DNA of 64,000 nucleotides, taken from Stomorhina lunata. Its lineage: Eukaryota; Arthropoda; Insecta; Diptera; Rhiniidae. Position 1 is the first letter of the stretch, and every line of letters starts with the position of its first letter. The translations under genes were made by a program, and so were the position numbers. Positions 12,950 through 25,192 of the stretch are shown piece after piece. The stretch is taken from assembly GCA_933228675.1 (NCBI GenBank), contig OW121740.1, positions 157,502,691 through 157,566,690 of the forward strand, written 5' to 3'. Below the pieces are notes generated by a model. The model saw only the letters and a program-made list of their open reading frames with translations, was not told the DNA's origin and searched no databases.

Positions 12950-14562
12950 AAAAACAACTAAGAAAGTGCTATAGTCGGTCAAGTCCGACAATACGATACC
13001 CTTCACCACTAAGGTCAAAGGTGTTATTTTTCCTGTATAAAGACAAATATTTACTAAATTTTGCCATCATACAAACATTTTTTCAAAACATATTTAAGCT
13101 GTTTCCGTCATTTGGACTTATATGAGAGCTAGGGTCTAATGTGGACCGATTGTCTCGAAATTTGGCAAATTGATTACAGTTGTTACAAAAATGATGTGTG
13201 AAAAAAATAAACTTGAAATTCTCATTATCTTTAGATTTACAAGCGTTTAAGTGATTATACCCTTCACCACCACAGGTGGAAAGGGTATTATAAGTTTGTG
13301 CTGATGTATGTAACGCATAGAAATATTTGTCCTTAACCCACAATTTAGTATACCAATAGGCTTAGAATCACTTTCTGAGTCGATTTAGCGATGTCCGTCC
13401 GTCCGTCTGGCTGGCTGGACGGCTGGCTGGATCCCCATGTAAACCTTGTAATCAAACTACAGGTCGCAATTCTAAAGATAAATTAAAAAGAAATTTGGCG
13501 CAGATCATTTTATTGATAATGGGACTATGGCTATTGAAATTGGTCAAAATCGGTCCATTATTTATGGTACCTCCCATAGCTCCCACTTCCCGGAATTTAT
13601 ATATTTGCCACAAATACCAATATTTTTCATTAAATTTAAAACAAATACTGCTTATGTAAAATAAAATCACTGTACCAAGTTTCGTCGAAATCGGTCCACA
13701 TTTGACCATAGCTCCCATACAAACTCTTCTTTAAAAACGCACTAAATGAGACAAAAAATCACTAAAACGATCGTAAATCTAAAGATAATGAAAATTTTGA
13801 GTTTATTTTTTGCATACATAATTTTTGTAACAACTGTAATCAATTTGCCAAATTTCGAGATAATCGGTCCACATTTGACCCTAGCTCTCACATAAGTCCA
13901 AATGATGGAAACAGGTTAAATATATAAGTTTTGAGAAAATGTTTGTATGATGGCAAAATTTAGCAAATATTTGTCTTTATACAGGAAAAATAACACCTTT
14001 GACATTAGTGGTGAAGGGTATCGTATGGTCGGGCTTGACCGACTATAGCGCTTTCTTACTTGTTTTTGTCTCATTTAGTGCGTTTTGACTAAAGAGTTTG
14101 TATGGGAGCTATGGTCAAATGTGGACCGATTTCAACGAAATTTGGTACAATGATTTCAGTTTACATAAGCAGTATTTGTTTAAAATTTAATGAAAAAATA
14201 TTTATATTTGTGGCCAATATACCAATTCCGGGAAGTAGGACCTATGGGAGGTACCATAAATAATGGACCGAATTTCATAAATTTCAATAGCCATAGTCCC
14301 ATTGTCAAAAAAATGATCTGTGCCAAATTTCATCTTTAGAATTGCGACCTGTAGTTTGATTACAAGGTTTACATGGGCGTCCAGCCAGCCGTCCAGCCAG
14401 ACGGACGGACGGACATCGCTAAATCAACTCAGAAAGTGATTCTAAGCCTATTGGTATACTAAAAAGTGGGTCTACGACAAATATTTCTATGCGTTACATA
14501 CATCAGCACAAACTTATAATACCCTTTCCAGCTATGGTGGTGAAGGGTATAAAAACAAATTG
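12950..14562 (+). mobile_element. mini-me/INE-1-like repeat, copy A, split by copy B
   Basis: The left end begins AAGAAAGTGCTATAGTCGG near 12960. The right end is the imperfect hairpin TACCCTTTCCA / TGGTGAAGGGTA near 14521-14551. The body carries a GTCC/GTCT-type proto-microsatellite (GGACGGACGG, reverse, near 14401), a hallmark of dipteran mini-me and INE-1 type elements. The element is interrupted at about 13255-14055 by a second copy in the opposite orientation; the halves rejoin at AGTGAT / TTTGTCTCATTTAGTGCG. Non-coding. Confidence 0.8.
13255..14056 (-). mobile_element. mini-me/INE-1-like repeat, copy B, nested inside copy A
   Basis: It starts with the terminal hairpin TATACCCTTCACCACC and contains GTCCGTCCGTCTGGCTGGC near 13387. 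It ends with GACTATAGCGCTTTCTTAC, the reverse of the usual left end. It interrupts the opposite-strand copy at a clean point, so it inserted later. About 800 bp, non-coding. Confidence 0.8.
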
Positions 14563-15210
14563 TTTTTATACCCTTCACCACCATAGGTGGAATAGGTATA
14601 TTGGGTTTATGCTGATGTTTGTAACGCATAGAAATATTGGTCTGAGGTGATATTTTGGTCCAAGGACGATGCCTATGCTTTTTGAGCAAAATCGGATTAC
14701 TATTTCGGGTACCTCCCATAGGGATGCCTTCCCAGAATAGAGATTTTGGTCCTTTACAACCACAAATTTACTTGTATTTTAATAATATTCAGCACAAATA
14801 TTGCTTACTATTACCTTAATCAGTGTACCTAATTTTGAAGGAATCGGCCCATATTTGAACATACCTCCCATACAAGACACATTCTCAAAAGACGTTTATG
14901 TACACATAAAAGCACAAAAACCTTTATAACTCTAAATATAAGTGCGTTTGATTACTAAAACTTTGCACAGATAAATATTTTGTATATATAAACCAATCAC
15001 CAATTTGGCAACAATCGGTCCACAATTGACCCTAGCCCTTAGCCGGAAATGACATAAATCTCGAAATTTTGAAAAAATAACTCATAGCATATGTATGTAT
15101 GTCTCTAAGACACAAGGAAAACTTGTTAAATTGTTGGTCCATATTTGACCTTAGCAGTGAAGGGTATCATATAGTCGGGCTTGACCGACTATGGCTTTTC
15201 TTACTTGTTT
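14563..15210 (-). mobile_element. Diverged mini-me/INE-1-like repeat, copy C
   Basis: Begins ATACCCTTCACCACCATAGG and ends GTCGGGCTTGACCGACTATGG then CTTTTCTTACTTG, like the other copies in reverse orientation. The interior differs strongly and lacks a GTCC run. It abuts copy A directly, so two hairpin ends lie back to back near 14540-14590. Confidence 0.7.
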
Positions 15211-15469
15211 TAGTATAAAGTGGGGAAACGAAAAATATTTTAGGTTTTTATAATTAAATATTGAAGTGTCTATTTGGAGGATTACAAAAATATTACATTT
15301 ATCTGATTCTTTGAACTCTCTAGAATAAATACAAATATTTTAAAACATTTTAATTTGAACCATAGATGAACCCGTTATCATAAAAGTTATGAACAAAGGC
15401 AAAAAAAATGTTGGACATCTTTTAAGAGATATTCCTAAATACTGCTAATACTTAATTTTTAATCTTCTG

Positions 15470-16650
15470 TTATCGTTGGCTCCCAATGGAGCATATTTCC
15501 TCAACCATCTTTTGTCGTGATAGTTGTCCTTCAAAGCGAGTGGCCTATCCACTGCTATTTCCGCTGACATATCTCTATAGAAAAAGGGATCTTGTTTGTA
15601 GCTTTAAGTAGATCATCTTTTTTTGTGCAATTCGGCCAGCGTTACCGCTGACAAATTTGAAAAAGTCGCAAAAAAAGTCGCTTTTAAAAATAAATATAAA
15701 CTGTCTATACTAAAATACGATTCATAGTTAAAAAGTTACTATATATAAAAAAAATGAAATTCATTTTACAGGAAGACGTAAGCCTCCAATTTATTACGTT
15801 TGACCCCAATAATCCAAATCGGGAATCATGCCGACTTCACGCCAATGTTTGGAAATGACATTTATATGCGAAAAATGAAAGGTTTCTTTAGATTTTTTTA
15901 AAAAATTTTCTACTTAGAAAATATTTTTAAAAAGGTCTTTAACATCATGGTACAGATAACTAAATAGGCTTTCCAACGATATATAAGACCTTAATATCGG
16001 TTCAATGCATTCCTACTTAATAAGGGTTTCCCAAAATATTGTACGTCCTTGAAGACTCTTCTGAAAAATAAAAATATGTATTATTTAAGTTTGACTGGTT
16101 TTACTTTTTTGAGACCTCAAGAAATTTAAATACCCACTTTTGTCACAAATGGGCTAGCGTTAAGTCACTTTTGCATAGAACGAAAAAAAAGTAATTTTTC
16201 GTTTTTAAAACTCCGTTTTTTCCATACGAAGGTGGGATACAATAGAAATTAAAAAAATTTTATATTCACAATTCGAAGAATTCTAATTTTAATTGAAGAT
16301 CATCCATCATCAAAGAGGTTTAACCACATTAATGTGTGAAGTCAAATCTCTTTCCTCCGAAACATTTCCTCAAGTTTAGGAACAAGAAATATTCGCACAT
16401 TGATTGCTCTTCGCTTTTAAAGAAAGTCAATGTGGATTATACTCTGTGCATCCCAAAAAACGGTCGACATGACAAACACAAATCGACAAATCCACCTTTT
16501 TCTTCTTTGCCTTAGAAATATTGATTTCCAGCCCAGCTGTCCGAAATTAAACAGTGATGGCGTCAGTATTTTTTTTGAAGGTGATCTAAGCTTTGGCTTA
16601 GAATACATACGTCATCGATATATTCCAAGTCCTGTAGTTGTTTAGGTTGT
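15470..16650 (-). pseudogene. Decayed RTE-type non-LTR retrotransposon
   Basis: On the minus strand about 16640-16430 reads as broken reverse transcriptase: QLQDLEYIDDVCILSQSLDH (a degraded YADD region), then GLEINISKAKKKK, with stops and frame changes. The relic ends near 15470-15515 with a diverged version of the tail motif also seen at 48797, 50806 and 62606. Between them lie only decayed sequence and no long frame. Confidence 0.55.
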
Positions 16651-16699
16651 TTTAGGATGTAAATTGGTTTGTACAAAATTGGTTTCCGAAAAATATGAT

Positions 16700-16815
16700 T
16701 TGTCGAGGTCAAAAATAGTAAATTTTTGTGAAAAGATTTCGTCGTTGGTGTCAAATCTAAGGCCAAATCTCGAGAATATGGCGCATAAGGGGGCAATTCA
16801 TGGATTTTTGCCACT
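16700..16815 (-). pseudogene. mariner-type transposase fragment
   Basis: The minus strand encodes AKIHELPPYAPYSRDLA, which resembles the segment around the second catalytic Asp of mariner transposases (HPPYSPDLAP-type motif). It is short, abuts the RTE relic and is surrounded by frame breaks. Only this fragment is recognisable. Confidence 0.5.
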
Positions 16816-17051
16816 TAAAGGGGATAGAAAAGAGGTATAAAGAAGAGAAAAAGCTTTTATGTTGTTCAACACTTTAATTGCACAACATGTTTTGAGAACA
16901 GTGAAGTTGCGTCATTTGTTGTTTTTTAGACGCATTGTATAAGTTTTTTATTCTACAGTCAATTTTATTTATTTTACATCGACGGCGTGTCATTGCTGGG
17001 GGATGATGAGGTAATTAATAATTTTAATAGGATTTAATAATTACAGAAAAT

Positions 17052-17137
17052 GATGTTGCCGTGCCCGGGGCTCGAACCCAATCTGAATATGATATGTTAT
17101 AGTTAGTAGTCGACGTGCTAACCAATTAAGGCACTTA
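17052..17137 (-). tRNA. tRNA-like sequence (degenerate tRNA or SINE head)
   Basis: The minus strand carries an A-box-like TTAATTGGTTAGCACG, a B box GGGTTCGAGCCCC and 5' GTGCC against 3' GGCAC, about 75 nt in all. No proper anticodon stem can be drawn, so this is probably a tRNA-derived relic or the head of a SINE rather than a working tRNA. Confidence 0.35.
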
Positions 17138-17144
17138 TTTAATT

Positions 17145-17720
17145 ACATATGAAAAAAGATTTTATTTTTATATTGTAGTTAAGAATTTATACAAAAATAA
17201 GTATTTTCTTAATATAAGAGACGAACATCCTTCTGCTCTGATCTCTTCCATTTTGTAACCAAGCACGATAAGAATGAAGAAACGAAAATGTCGGACGTAC
17301 CAAGTTTAAAAACTCTACCTTTTATTCTTCTGAAAATACTCTATGCGGTTTTTTTCCTCTTATTCTTCTGAAAATGCTCTATGCACTTTTTTCAAGTGAA
17401 TAGGCTCCGATCCTAGTTTTTTCAAACAAATTCAATATGAATGATAAATAAAGATTTCAAGTGTTTTAAGTTTAGTGACTCTACCTCTAATATTTTTGAA
17501 GATAAAATTATAAGGCTAAATATGTACAAAAAAGTTTTTTGAAGACCCGAGAAAATTTTATTTGTATGGGGAAGAAAAAAGTTTTCCTAAACAGATTTTA
17601 ACCTTAAAAAGCTTAAAAGCATTACTTTGATTTCAAAATATTCACATGTGATCCTATTTTTTTTTTAATTAATTACTAACAAAGCTTGATGGTTCTAACT
17701 TCTATCTTTTAAAATATAAA
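17145..17720. other. Intron sequence, nothing recognised
   Basis: AT-rich DNA of the protease intron. A short near-duplicate phrase about reading TCTTCTGAAAAT-CTCTATGC occurs at 17325 and 17360. No gene or transposon end is seen. Confidence 0.35.
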
Positions 17721-17721
17721 A

Positions 17722-18522
17722 AAACAAGTAAGAAAGCGCTATAGTCGGTCAAGCCGACCATACGATACCCTTCACCACTAAGGTCAAAGGTGTTATTTTT
17801 CCTGTATAAAGACAAATATTTGCTAAATTTTGCCATCATACAAACATTTTCTCAAAACGTATATTTTCAACCTGTTTCCGTCATTTGGACTTATATGAGA
17901 GCTAGGGTCAAATGTGGACCGATTATCTCGAAATTTGGCAAATTGATTACAGTTGTTACAAAAATTATGTATGCAAAAAATAAACTCAAAATTTTCATTA
18001 TCTTTAGATTTACGAGCGTTTTAGTGATTTTTTGCCTCATTTAGTGCGTTTTTGAAGAAGAGTTTGTATGGGAGCTATGGTCAAATGTGGACCGATTTCA
18101 ACGAAATTTGGTACAGTGATTTAATTTTACATAAGCAGTATCTGTTTTAAATTTCATGAAAAATTATTGATATTTGTGGCCAATATAGCAATTCCGGGAA
18201 GTGGGACCTACGGGAGGTACCATAAATAATGGACCGATTTTGACCAATTTCAATAGCCATGGTCCCATTATCAAAAAAATTATCTGTGCCAAATTTCATC
18301 GAATTATCTTTAGAATTGCGACCTGTAGTTTGATTACAAGGTTTACATGGGGGTCCAGCCAGCCAGCCAGACGGACGGACGGACATCGCTAAATCGACTC
18401 AGAAAGTGATTCTAAGTCTATTGGTATACTAAAAGGTGGGTCTAAGACAAATATTTCTATGCGTTACAAACATCAGCACAAACTTATAATACCCTTTCCA
18501 CCTATGGTGGTGAAGGGTATAA
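17722..18522 (+). mobile_element. mini-me/INE-1-like repeat, copy D (complete)
   Basis: A full-looking copy running from AAGTAAGAAAGCGCTATAGTCGG-type left end to the right hairpin (TACCCTTTCCACCTATGG then TGGTGAAGGGTATA). GACGGACGGACGG lies near 18370. The best-preserved single copy in the window and a good reference for the family. Confidence 0.82.
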
Positions 18523-18559
18523 TGAAACCGTTTCTGAACTGAGTTATTATGAGCGTACG

Positions 18560-18900
18560 ATGATATTATGAGGGAAATATCATAGACGAAAGATCACTTA
18601 AAGTATCTTGAGGGATTGGAATGGATTTGTTCATAAACAGGGAAATGTGCCCAATCAGAAACTAAAAGAACTTGGTTGGAAATTTTTGAGGTATCTAGAC
18701 CGAACGTGCCCCTTCAGATGATCATTTGGTTCGATTTCTGAAAAATTATCTTAACTCAAATTCTACAAACGCCACTAAATCGCATTTGGATCAGTTTTTC
18801 GTTTAGAATCGAAGAATTCGCAACTGGTTAGGATATACGTGGATATACGCATTGTGATTGAATGTAAACAACAGTCGACTTAATGTGTCTTCCTAGACGA
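18560..18900 (+). pseudogene. mariner (mos-like) transposase relic
   Basis: Broken frames on the plus strand resemble mariner transposase C-terminal segments: NQKLKELGWKFL, then a degraded proline/aspartate block, then SHLDQFF and a decayed terminal segment. Stops and frameshifts rule out activity. Assigned by motif order only. Confidence 0.45.
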
Positions 18901-19254
18901 GCAAGACCTAGAAAGTTAGAAGCACTTCGAAGGTAATGGTCGCCCTCTTTTCTAAAAAAAAAGGTTCTGTCTTAATCGTATCATTGGTGGAACTTAGAAC
19001 GGTCAATTCTCATTAGTACACAACTATTTGTTTGCTAAAAGTCGTTGAGAAAATAAGAAAACTAAAAGTCAAGATGGATTATTTTCTTCCACTACAATGG
19101 GAGCTTGAACACATTAGTTCCGACCGAAGGCGGGCAAATGCGGTTCATTGAAAATTCTTCTTTTGTTAGACAGAAATATACATAAACTTTCTTTACTAAT
19201 GTGACTTTTTATGTTATCCAAAAATGGCGATTTCCGATTCAGTTTTTACATGGA

Positions 19255-20790
19255 AATTAATTATTTTAAAAATTTTAATATTTTATTTTGAAAATGTAAG
19301 ATTTTTTTCTTATCCACACTTTCTAAATACATTAACTTAAAAAAAAGAGTTGTTTTTAATTTAAGCGAAAAATACTAAATTTGTCACTTATAATGACTAG
19401 ACAGTCTTATAATGACTACAGAAAAAAAAACCGGACTTTTTAGAAAAAAAAAAATCAAAAAATTTAGACGGTGATTTTTTTATGAACTTTGATATATTTT
19501 TACGCTTTATTGATCGAAGAATCTTAACAATTTTATACCCTTCACCACCATAGGTGGAAAGGGTATTATAAGTTTATGCTGATGTATGTAACGCAAAGAA
19601 ATATTTGTCTAAGACCCATTTTTTAGTATACCTATAGGCTTAGAATCACTTTCTGACTCGATTTAGCGATATCAGTCCGTCCGTCCATCTGGCTGGACCC
19701 CCATGTAAACCATGTAATCAAAGTACAAAGTAAAAGTCGCAATTCTAATGATAATTTGATGAAATTGGCACAGATCCTTTTTTTGCTAGTGGGATCATGG
19801 CTATTGAAATTCGTCAAAATTGGTCCATTATTTATGGTACCTCCCATAGGTCCCACTTCTCGGAATTGATATATTGGCCACAAATATCAAAATTTTTTTT
19901 CATGAAATTTAAAACAAATACTACTTATGTAAACTTAAATCACTGTACCAAATTTAGTTAAAATCGGTCCACATTTGAACATAGCTCCCATACAAACTCT
20001 TCTGTCAAAACGCACTAAATGAGACAAAAATCAAAACAATTTTAAGCTTATAATTATAATTTTTCTAACAACTGTAATCAATTTGCCAAATTTCGAGATA
20101 ATCGGCCCACATTTGACCCAAGCTCTCATATAAGTCCAAATGACTGAAATAGCTTAGATATATAAGTTTCGAGAAAATGTTTGTATGATGGCAAAATTTA
20201 GCAAATATTTGTCTTTATACAGAAAAACGAACACCTTTGACCTTAGTGGTGAAGGGTATCCTATGGTCCGGCTTGAACGACTATAGTACTTTCTTACTTG
20301 TTTTTTGTATGGAAATGCATTTTTTTCAAAAGCTTCTCATATTTTTATTTGAAAATGTACATTTTTTTTTCTTATCCACACTTTCTAAATACAATAACAT
20401 AAAAAAAGTATTGTTTTAAATTTAAGTAAAAAATACTAAATTTGTCACTTATAACACAGTACGACAGTGGTTGGTACATATGAGAAATGTTAGCAGAATA
20501 TAAAAATTGGCTTAAAATAAAGAAATACATGTCTCGGCGTTTTGCTGTAGCACGTCAGAAGATCTCATATTTTCATATTCTGTTAATATTACTCAGGTGT
20601 ACTCAAAAAAATTTGATTTTGTCGTACTGTGTAATGACAAGATATGGGTTATTTCTACAGAAAAAAAAGACGGACTTTTAAAAAACAAAAAAATTTCAAT
20701 AAATTTAGACGATGATTTTTTTATGAACTTTGATATATTTTTACGCTTTATTGATCGGAGAATCTTAACATTTTTAAATTTAAATTTAAA
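19255..20790 (+). repeat. Direct duplication split by a mini-me copy
   Basis: Two similar segments about 1.1-1.2 kb apart, roughly 19255-19535 and 20310-20790. Shared phrases include CTTATCCACACTTTCTAAAT (19311, 20372), TACTAAATTTGTCACTTATA and TTTTTTATGAACTTTGATAT (19474, 20717). The second segment holds extra sequence in the middle. Copy E of the mini-me family lies between them. Function unknown. Confidence 0.7.
19537..20303 (-). mobile_element. mini-me/INE-1-like repeat, copy E
   Basis: Begins TATACCCTTCACCACCATAG, has GTCCGTCCGTCCATCTGGCTGG-type sequence near 19675, and ends ACTATAGTACTTTCTTACTTG. Reverse orientation, moderately diverged from copy D. Confidence 0.78.
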
Positions 20791-20799
20791 GCCTTAGAC

Positions 20800-21120
20800 C
20801 GGCAACATCTTCAAAATATCTAATCATTCTTTTGGCACTAATTCTTCTTTATTTATAAGTTTTGAAAAATTTTCTAAAAATTTTACATTTTCCAAATCTT
20901 TGTTGTTTAGAAATAAAAATGTAAAACGTATTTCTCTTTTTTCCTATTAATGTAATCTTTTATTTCTCTTAGGCTTTTAACCTCCAAAGTCAGTGGGTCA
21001 ATACTGTCCGAAGTGATAAGAAATATATAAGTTTTTTTTTTCTCGTTTTTTGTTTTCTTTTCAATCATGATTTTAATTAGTATTTAAATTTGTTTTTCTT
21101 GTCATTCTTGATTTCCAAAA
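20800..21120. other. Intron sequence next to protease exon 1
   Basis: No gene recognised. A short CA dinucleotide run lies at about 21127-21140, directly in the donor region of the signal exon. Confidence 0.3.
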
Positions 21121-21145
21121 AGAAAACACACACACACACACTCAC

Positions 21146-21215
21146 TTTGAGCCGTAGCATCATTCACTAGTAGCGCTGCTAAAATGCAAACGATCTTTAA
21201 TAATAATTTTCCCAT
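21146..21215 (-). CDS. Signal-peptide exon of the easter-like protease (exon 1)
   Basis: The minus strand reads ATG at 21213-21215 and 23 codons forming a textbook signal peptide: MGKLLLKIVCILAALLV, then NDATAQ. One base follows, then a consensus donor GTGAGT at 21140-21145. This leaves phase 1, exactly what the acceptor of the CLIP exon at 9055/9056 needs (two bases complete the codon). Spliced, the mature protein would begin near Gln-Ile-Ser-Phe-Pro-Asp ahead of the first CLIP cysteine, the usual layout for this family. The intron is about 12.1 kb. No other signal exon was found between the two. Assignment rests on strand, phase and architecture, not on a transcript. Confidence 0.72.
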
Positions 21216-21520
21216 ATTTTGTGGGTTCTCTGCTTACGATTAGATGTTGTTCAAACGAGATTTAAATTTAAACTAAAAATTAATTCTTTTAACGGATTCT
21301 TTTTTATCAGTACAATTTTTGTTTTGAAGAAAGCTAGGAGAGGTAGCTTCTCAATCTTGTTCATACACATGGGAGCTTATTGGAGAGTAAGTATTTGATT
21401 GATTGTGATCGTTTAAGTTTTCTTTGCTCTTGAGATCATTTATGAGGTAAGAAATTGGGTTAAGAAGATGGGTAGTGAAGTTATGGCTTTGATCGAATTA
21501 GCAAGTTCTCCCCTTAAACC

Positions 21521-21528
21521 TTTATATA
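21521..21528 (-). promoter_or_regulatory. Possible TATA box upstream of the protease signal exon
   Basis: The minus strand reads TATATAAAGG about 300 bases upstream of the start codon at 21215. A TATA box here would imply a leader of roughly 270 nt or a small 5' UTR intron. No clear initiator was recognised, so this is weak in such AT-rich DNA. Confidence 0.25.
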
Positions 21529-21792
21529 GACCTAAGACGATTTTGAGACGACAATTTTACTATCTCGGAATATGACGACATTATCGGACTTATCAAATTC
21601 AATCTCATTTTGTTCTATTTTATTAAAAGATGTTTAAGCCAATTACTAAACATACTACAAATTTATTTAAAAACCGGTAGAATTTAAAATTTTATTCAAA
21701 AAGAAATATAATTTTAAATATCTATTACGGCTGATCTGTTTGTATTGCGTTCTTGGGGTTTTACCAAATGCTCTTACCAAAAAAGAAGGCTT

Positions 21793-21955
21793 TTTATACC
21801 CACCATCAAAAAGAATGGGGGGTATATTGAGATTGTCATTCCGTTTGTAATTTCCTTAATATTGGCTCAAAAATCAAAAACGATATATATTCTGAATCCT
21901 TATGAAATTCTAAGACGATTGAGCGATGTCCGTCTGTCTGTCCGTCTGTCTGTCC

Positions 21956-21989
<34 letters not shown>

Positions 21990-23643
21990 TGAAATCACGA
22001 TAACGCCTAAATGAAAGGAGCTAGCTCACTGAAACTTAGCAAAAACATTCTTCATTTATGAGAAAATTTTGCTATTGAAATTGGGCAAAATCGGTTAACA
22101 TTTGACCATAGCTCCCGTATAACCTCGTCAAGACTAGTCGCTTATTTGCTAATAACTGACAAATTATAATAGCTATGATGACAAAATTTGGTATCTAGAA
22201 GTTTTCCATAAGCACTAGGCAGCATATAAAATTTCATCGAAATCGGTTCACATTTAACCATAGCTCCCATATAAAAAACATACGGAAACAGCCAAAATTC
22301 CACCTGAAATTCACTTAAATGCCAATAAATGCTAAAATGTAATAGCTTTCGCCACCAAATTTAGCACAAATAAGTCTTATGTGAATACCAGCCAGTGTGC
22401 AAAATTTTGTCACAATCGGTCACCATTTGACCATAGCTCCCATATAAAGAACTTACGGAAACACAAAAATACAAAAAGAAAAGGGGGTTTATGTCCGTCT
22501 GTCCGTTAGATAAAAGCGCGATAGCGCCTTAACTGAAAGGGCTACAGCAACAAAATTTTGCAAAAGGAAGTCTTATGTGAATGCCAGTCAGTGTGCAAAA
22601 TTTTGTTACAATCGGTCACCATTTGACCATAGCTCCCATATAAAAAACTTACAGAAACCCAAAAATACAAAAAGAAAAGGAGATTTATGTCCGTCTGTCC
22701 GTCAGATAAAAGCGCGACAGCTCCTTAACTACAAAAGCTAGAGAGACAAAATTTTACAAAAGTATTTCCGATATGTAACAAAAGTTGTGTACTGAAAATG
22801 GGCGAAATCGGTTCACATTTAGTTAGAGCTCCCATATAACCCCGCCCCGGGAAACACATAAATGCTGATAAATTGAGTACAATTGTGATAGCTATGACGA
22901 CTAAATTTAGTATAGCAAAGTTTTATGCAACTATTGGTCAGTATATCAAATTTTATAGGAATTGGTCCATATTTGACTATAGCTTTCATATAAAAAACAC
23001 TCCCGGAAACCAAAAAATGTTTAGCAAGGACCAGTTAAAAGCTATTAAATTAGAAGCTGTGACAGCTATTGCCACTAAATTTTGCAAGAATAAGCCCTGT
23101 ATAAATACCAGCCAGTGTGTGAAATTTTGTTACAATCGGTCAACATTTGGCTATAATTCTTATATATTTATATTACATCCCCTTTTTTATATCTACAATC
23201 AAAATGATTCGGAAGTACAAGCAGAATATTAAGATTATGTATATGGTAGATGCATTAGGAACTCCTAACAAAATATATGGACCTGTCGTATTACTATCAA
23301 CTTCTTTATCTTAACTTAATATTAAGCTAAACGAAAAGTATTTAACAACTTATTAATGTAAAACCATACCCGGTTACGATAACGAATTTTTTTCAAATTA
23401 AATAAATACTAGGGAAACCACTTACACACTTTTGAATGTTGAACTTTAAAGCTACTGCAACCGAAGTTATTCCAAATATTTTACCAACAATACCAACTAG
23501 CGTAACAACTTTTTTCCAATTTGGTTCACGTTTTGAATTTGCTGCAGCCTCGTAGATATATGAGATATGTTTCTAAATTTAACACAACTTGATGGTGGGT
23601 ATATAAGATTCGGCACAGCCGAATATAACACTCTTTCTTGTTT
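21793..23643 (-). mobile_element. Long mini-me-like element with GTCT microsatellite
   Basis: Begins TTTTTATACCCACCATCAAA and ends TTCGGCACAGCCGAATATAA then CTTTCTTG, the mirror of the usual dipteran element with TATACCCACC termini and a CGGCTGTGCCG hairpin. A GTCT/GTCC microsatellite lies at about 21926-21990. The middle contains a tandem repeat of about 190 bp, units starting near 22395 and 22590, each with ATGTCCGTCTGTCCGT. Non-coding. Confidence 0.75.
21926..21990 (+). repeat. (GTCT)n / (GTCC)n microsatellite
   Basis: About sixteen tetranucleotides, irregular at first (GTCCGTCTGTCT) and then pure GTCT. It sits inside the long mini-me-like element, as described for this family. Confidence 0.9.
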
Positions 23644-23644
23644 A

Positions 23645-24425
23645 TTTGGATCTCGTTAACGGGTTTTCCACATTTCAAGGTAAACATTTTTACCTTGAAA
23701 TTTTGAAAATGTGTTTGTTTTGATACTCAAGAGGAGAAAAATTAGTTCCATTAAAGCTTTGTCAAAAAAAGTTCAAATCTTGTTACGTCTCTTTTTCTTA
23801 TACTGCAAAAAAATATTGAAGGTATTTATTTGAATATCGCTAGGGGCTTTTCCACTTTACGAATAGAAATTTTTATTTGTTTGAATACTGAAAAAAAAGC
23901 TTTAAACTAGTTCCATTGAATTTAAAAATGATTTTGAATTTCGAAGAAATTTTTGACAGGAAACAATCTTATGCAGAATTTCGAATCAAATGCTGTAATT
24001 AGAATAACGTCAGATTTTATTAAATAAGCTCTCAGGTATCTCTATTGCGATAAGAGCCATTTTGGGTTACTTATTTCTTATAAAGCCTCAATTATAAGAA
24101 GAAGAAGTAAGCAGCCCATATCACCAGCAGCCGATGAATTTTTTCATTTTCGTAAACACCACGAATACACCATCAATATTAAAATCATTCAGTTGGAATT
24201 TGGATGTTAACAGAGTCGTTTGGTGCCGCTTTTTTAAAGAAATGACAAAAACAAAATAGGCAAGAAACAAATAAAAATCCAATTTATAGCAACAAAATAC
24301 ATGGTTCGAAAGAACAGAGAAATATAATCTCGAACATTGTTGCCACGACACTATTATTTTTGTAAGCATTGGGAATATTTTTGTAAATATTGGGAATATT
24401 TTTCAAAACAATAAATAAATTCTAA
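23645..24425. other. Non-coding stretch, nothing recognised
   Basis: AT-rich sequence with one small hairpin (TTTCAAGGTAAA / TTTACCTTGAAA near 23674-23702). No convincing coding region. The short open frame at 24121-24369 has no domain or signal. Confidence 0.35.
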
Positions 24426-25072
24426 TACATACTAACATTTTTATAGTTTTTAGATATTTTCGATCCAAAAAATTTTCATAGAAAAATTTTGAATAAAAAA
24501 ATTTTTGAAAAATTAGGTTTAATCAGGCTTGATTTCATTTAATTTTCAAATTATTAATTTTGAAAATTTGAAAATTTTTCAATTAATTTTAAAGTTCGAA
24601 TAATTAATTCCTAAATAATTAAAAAAATTTTGATAAAAAAAGTTTCTATAGAAAATTTTTTGATAAAAAAATTTTCTTCTTTGATGAAAATATTTTTTAA
24701 AAAAATTTTTGATATAAAAAAATTCTATAAGAAAATTCTTTAGAAAAATATTTGATGAAGACATTTTTATAGAAAAATTTTTGATAAAAAAGTTTCTATA
24801 AAAAATTATTCTATCAAAAATTTTTTTATAAAAAAAATTTTAATAAAAAATCTTTTGCTAAAAAAAATTTTCTATAGTAAAATTTTTGATAAAAAAATAA
24901 AAAGAAATTTTTTTGATAAAAAATTTTTAATAGTAAATTTTCTATAGAAAAATTAAAAATTTTATAGAAAAAATTTTGATGAAAACATTTTTTAAAAAGG
25001 TTTATCAAAATTTGGGACATCAAACATTTAATTAAAAAGTTTTACTGTAGTGTATTGCACTAAGAATCCCAA

Positions 25073-25102
25073 TTTATTACAATTATTTATTATTGTAATA
25101 AA
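25073..25102. other. Conserved hairpin beside the hammerhead (module copy 1)
   Basis: An 11-bp perfect inverted repeat TTTATTACAAT / ATTGTAATAAA with loop TATTTATT, about 40 bp from the hammerhead. The diverged module at 25494-25521 has the same loop and three compensated base-pair changes. Confidence 0.6.
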
Positions 25103-25142
25103 TAGTTTTTTGATAAAACCAAAAAATGTTGGTGGGGAAACC

Positions 25143-25192
25143 TTTCCTCGACGCGTTTCGATGGTTGGTTAGACCATCTCATCAGGAGAAAA
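25143..25192 (-). ncRNA. Hammerhead ribozyme motif, copy 1
   Basis: On the minus strand stem I is 5' TTTTCTC with 3' GAGGAAA (one G.U pair). The core CTGATGA follows, then a 6-bp stem II GATGGT / ACCATC with a 7-nt loop, then GAAA. Next come the short palindrome ACGCGT and GTC, the expected cleavage triplet, with scission predicted 3' of the base at 25150. All invariant core positions of a type I hammerhead are present. Stem III is minimal, as in dimer-acting hammerheads of eukaryotic repeats. Confidence 0.85.

Noticed and set aside
16417..16645. Overlapping frames on both strands near 16.5 kb
   Set aside because: Both are explained by the decayed RTE reverse transcriptase on the minus strand.
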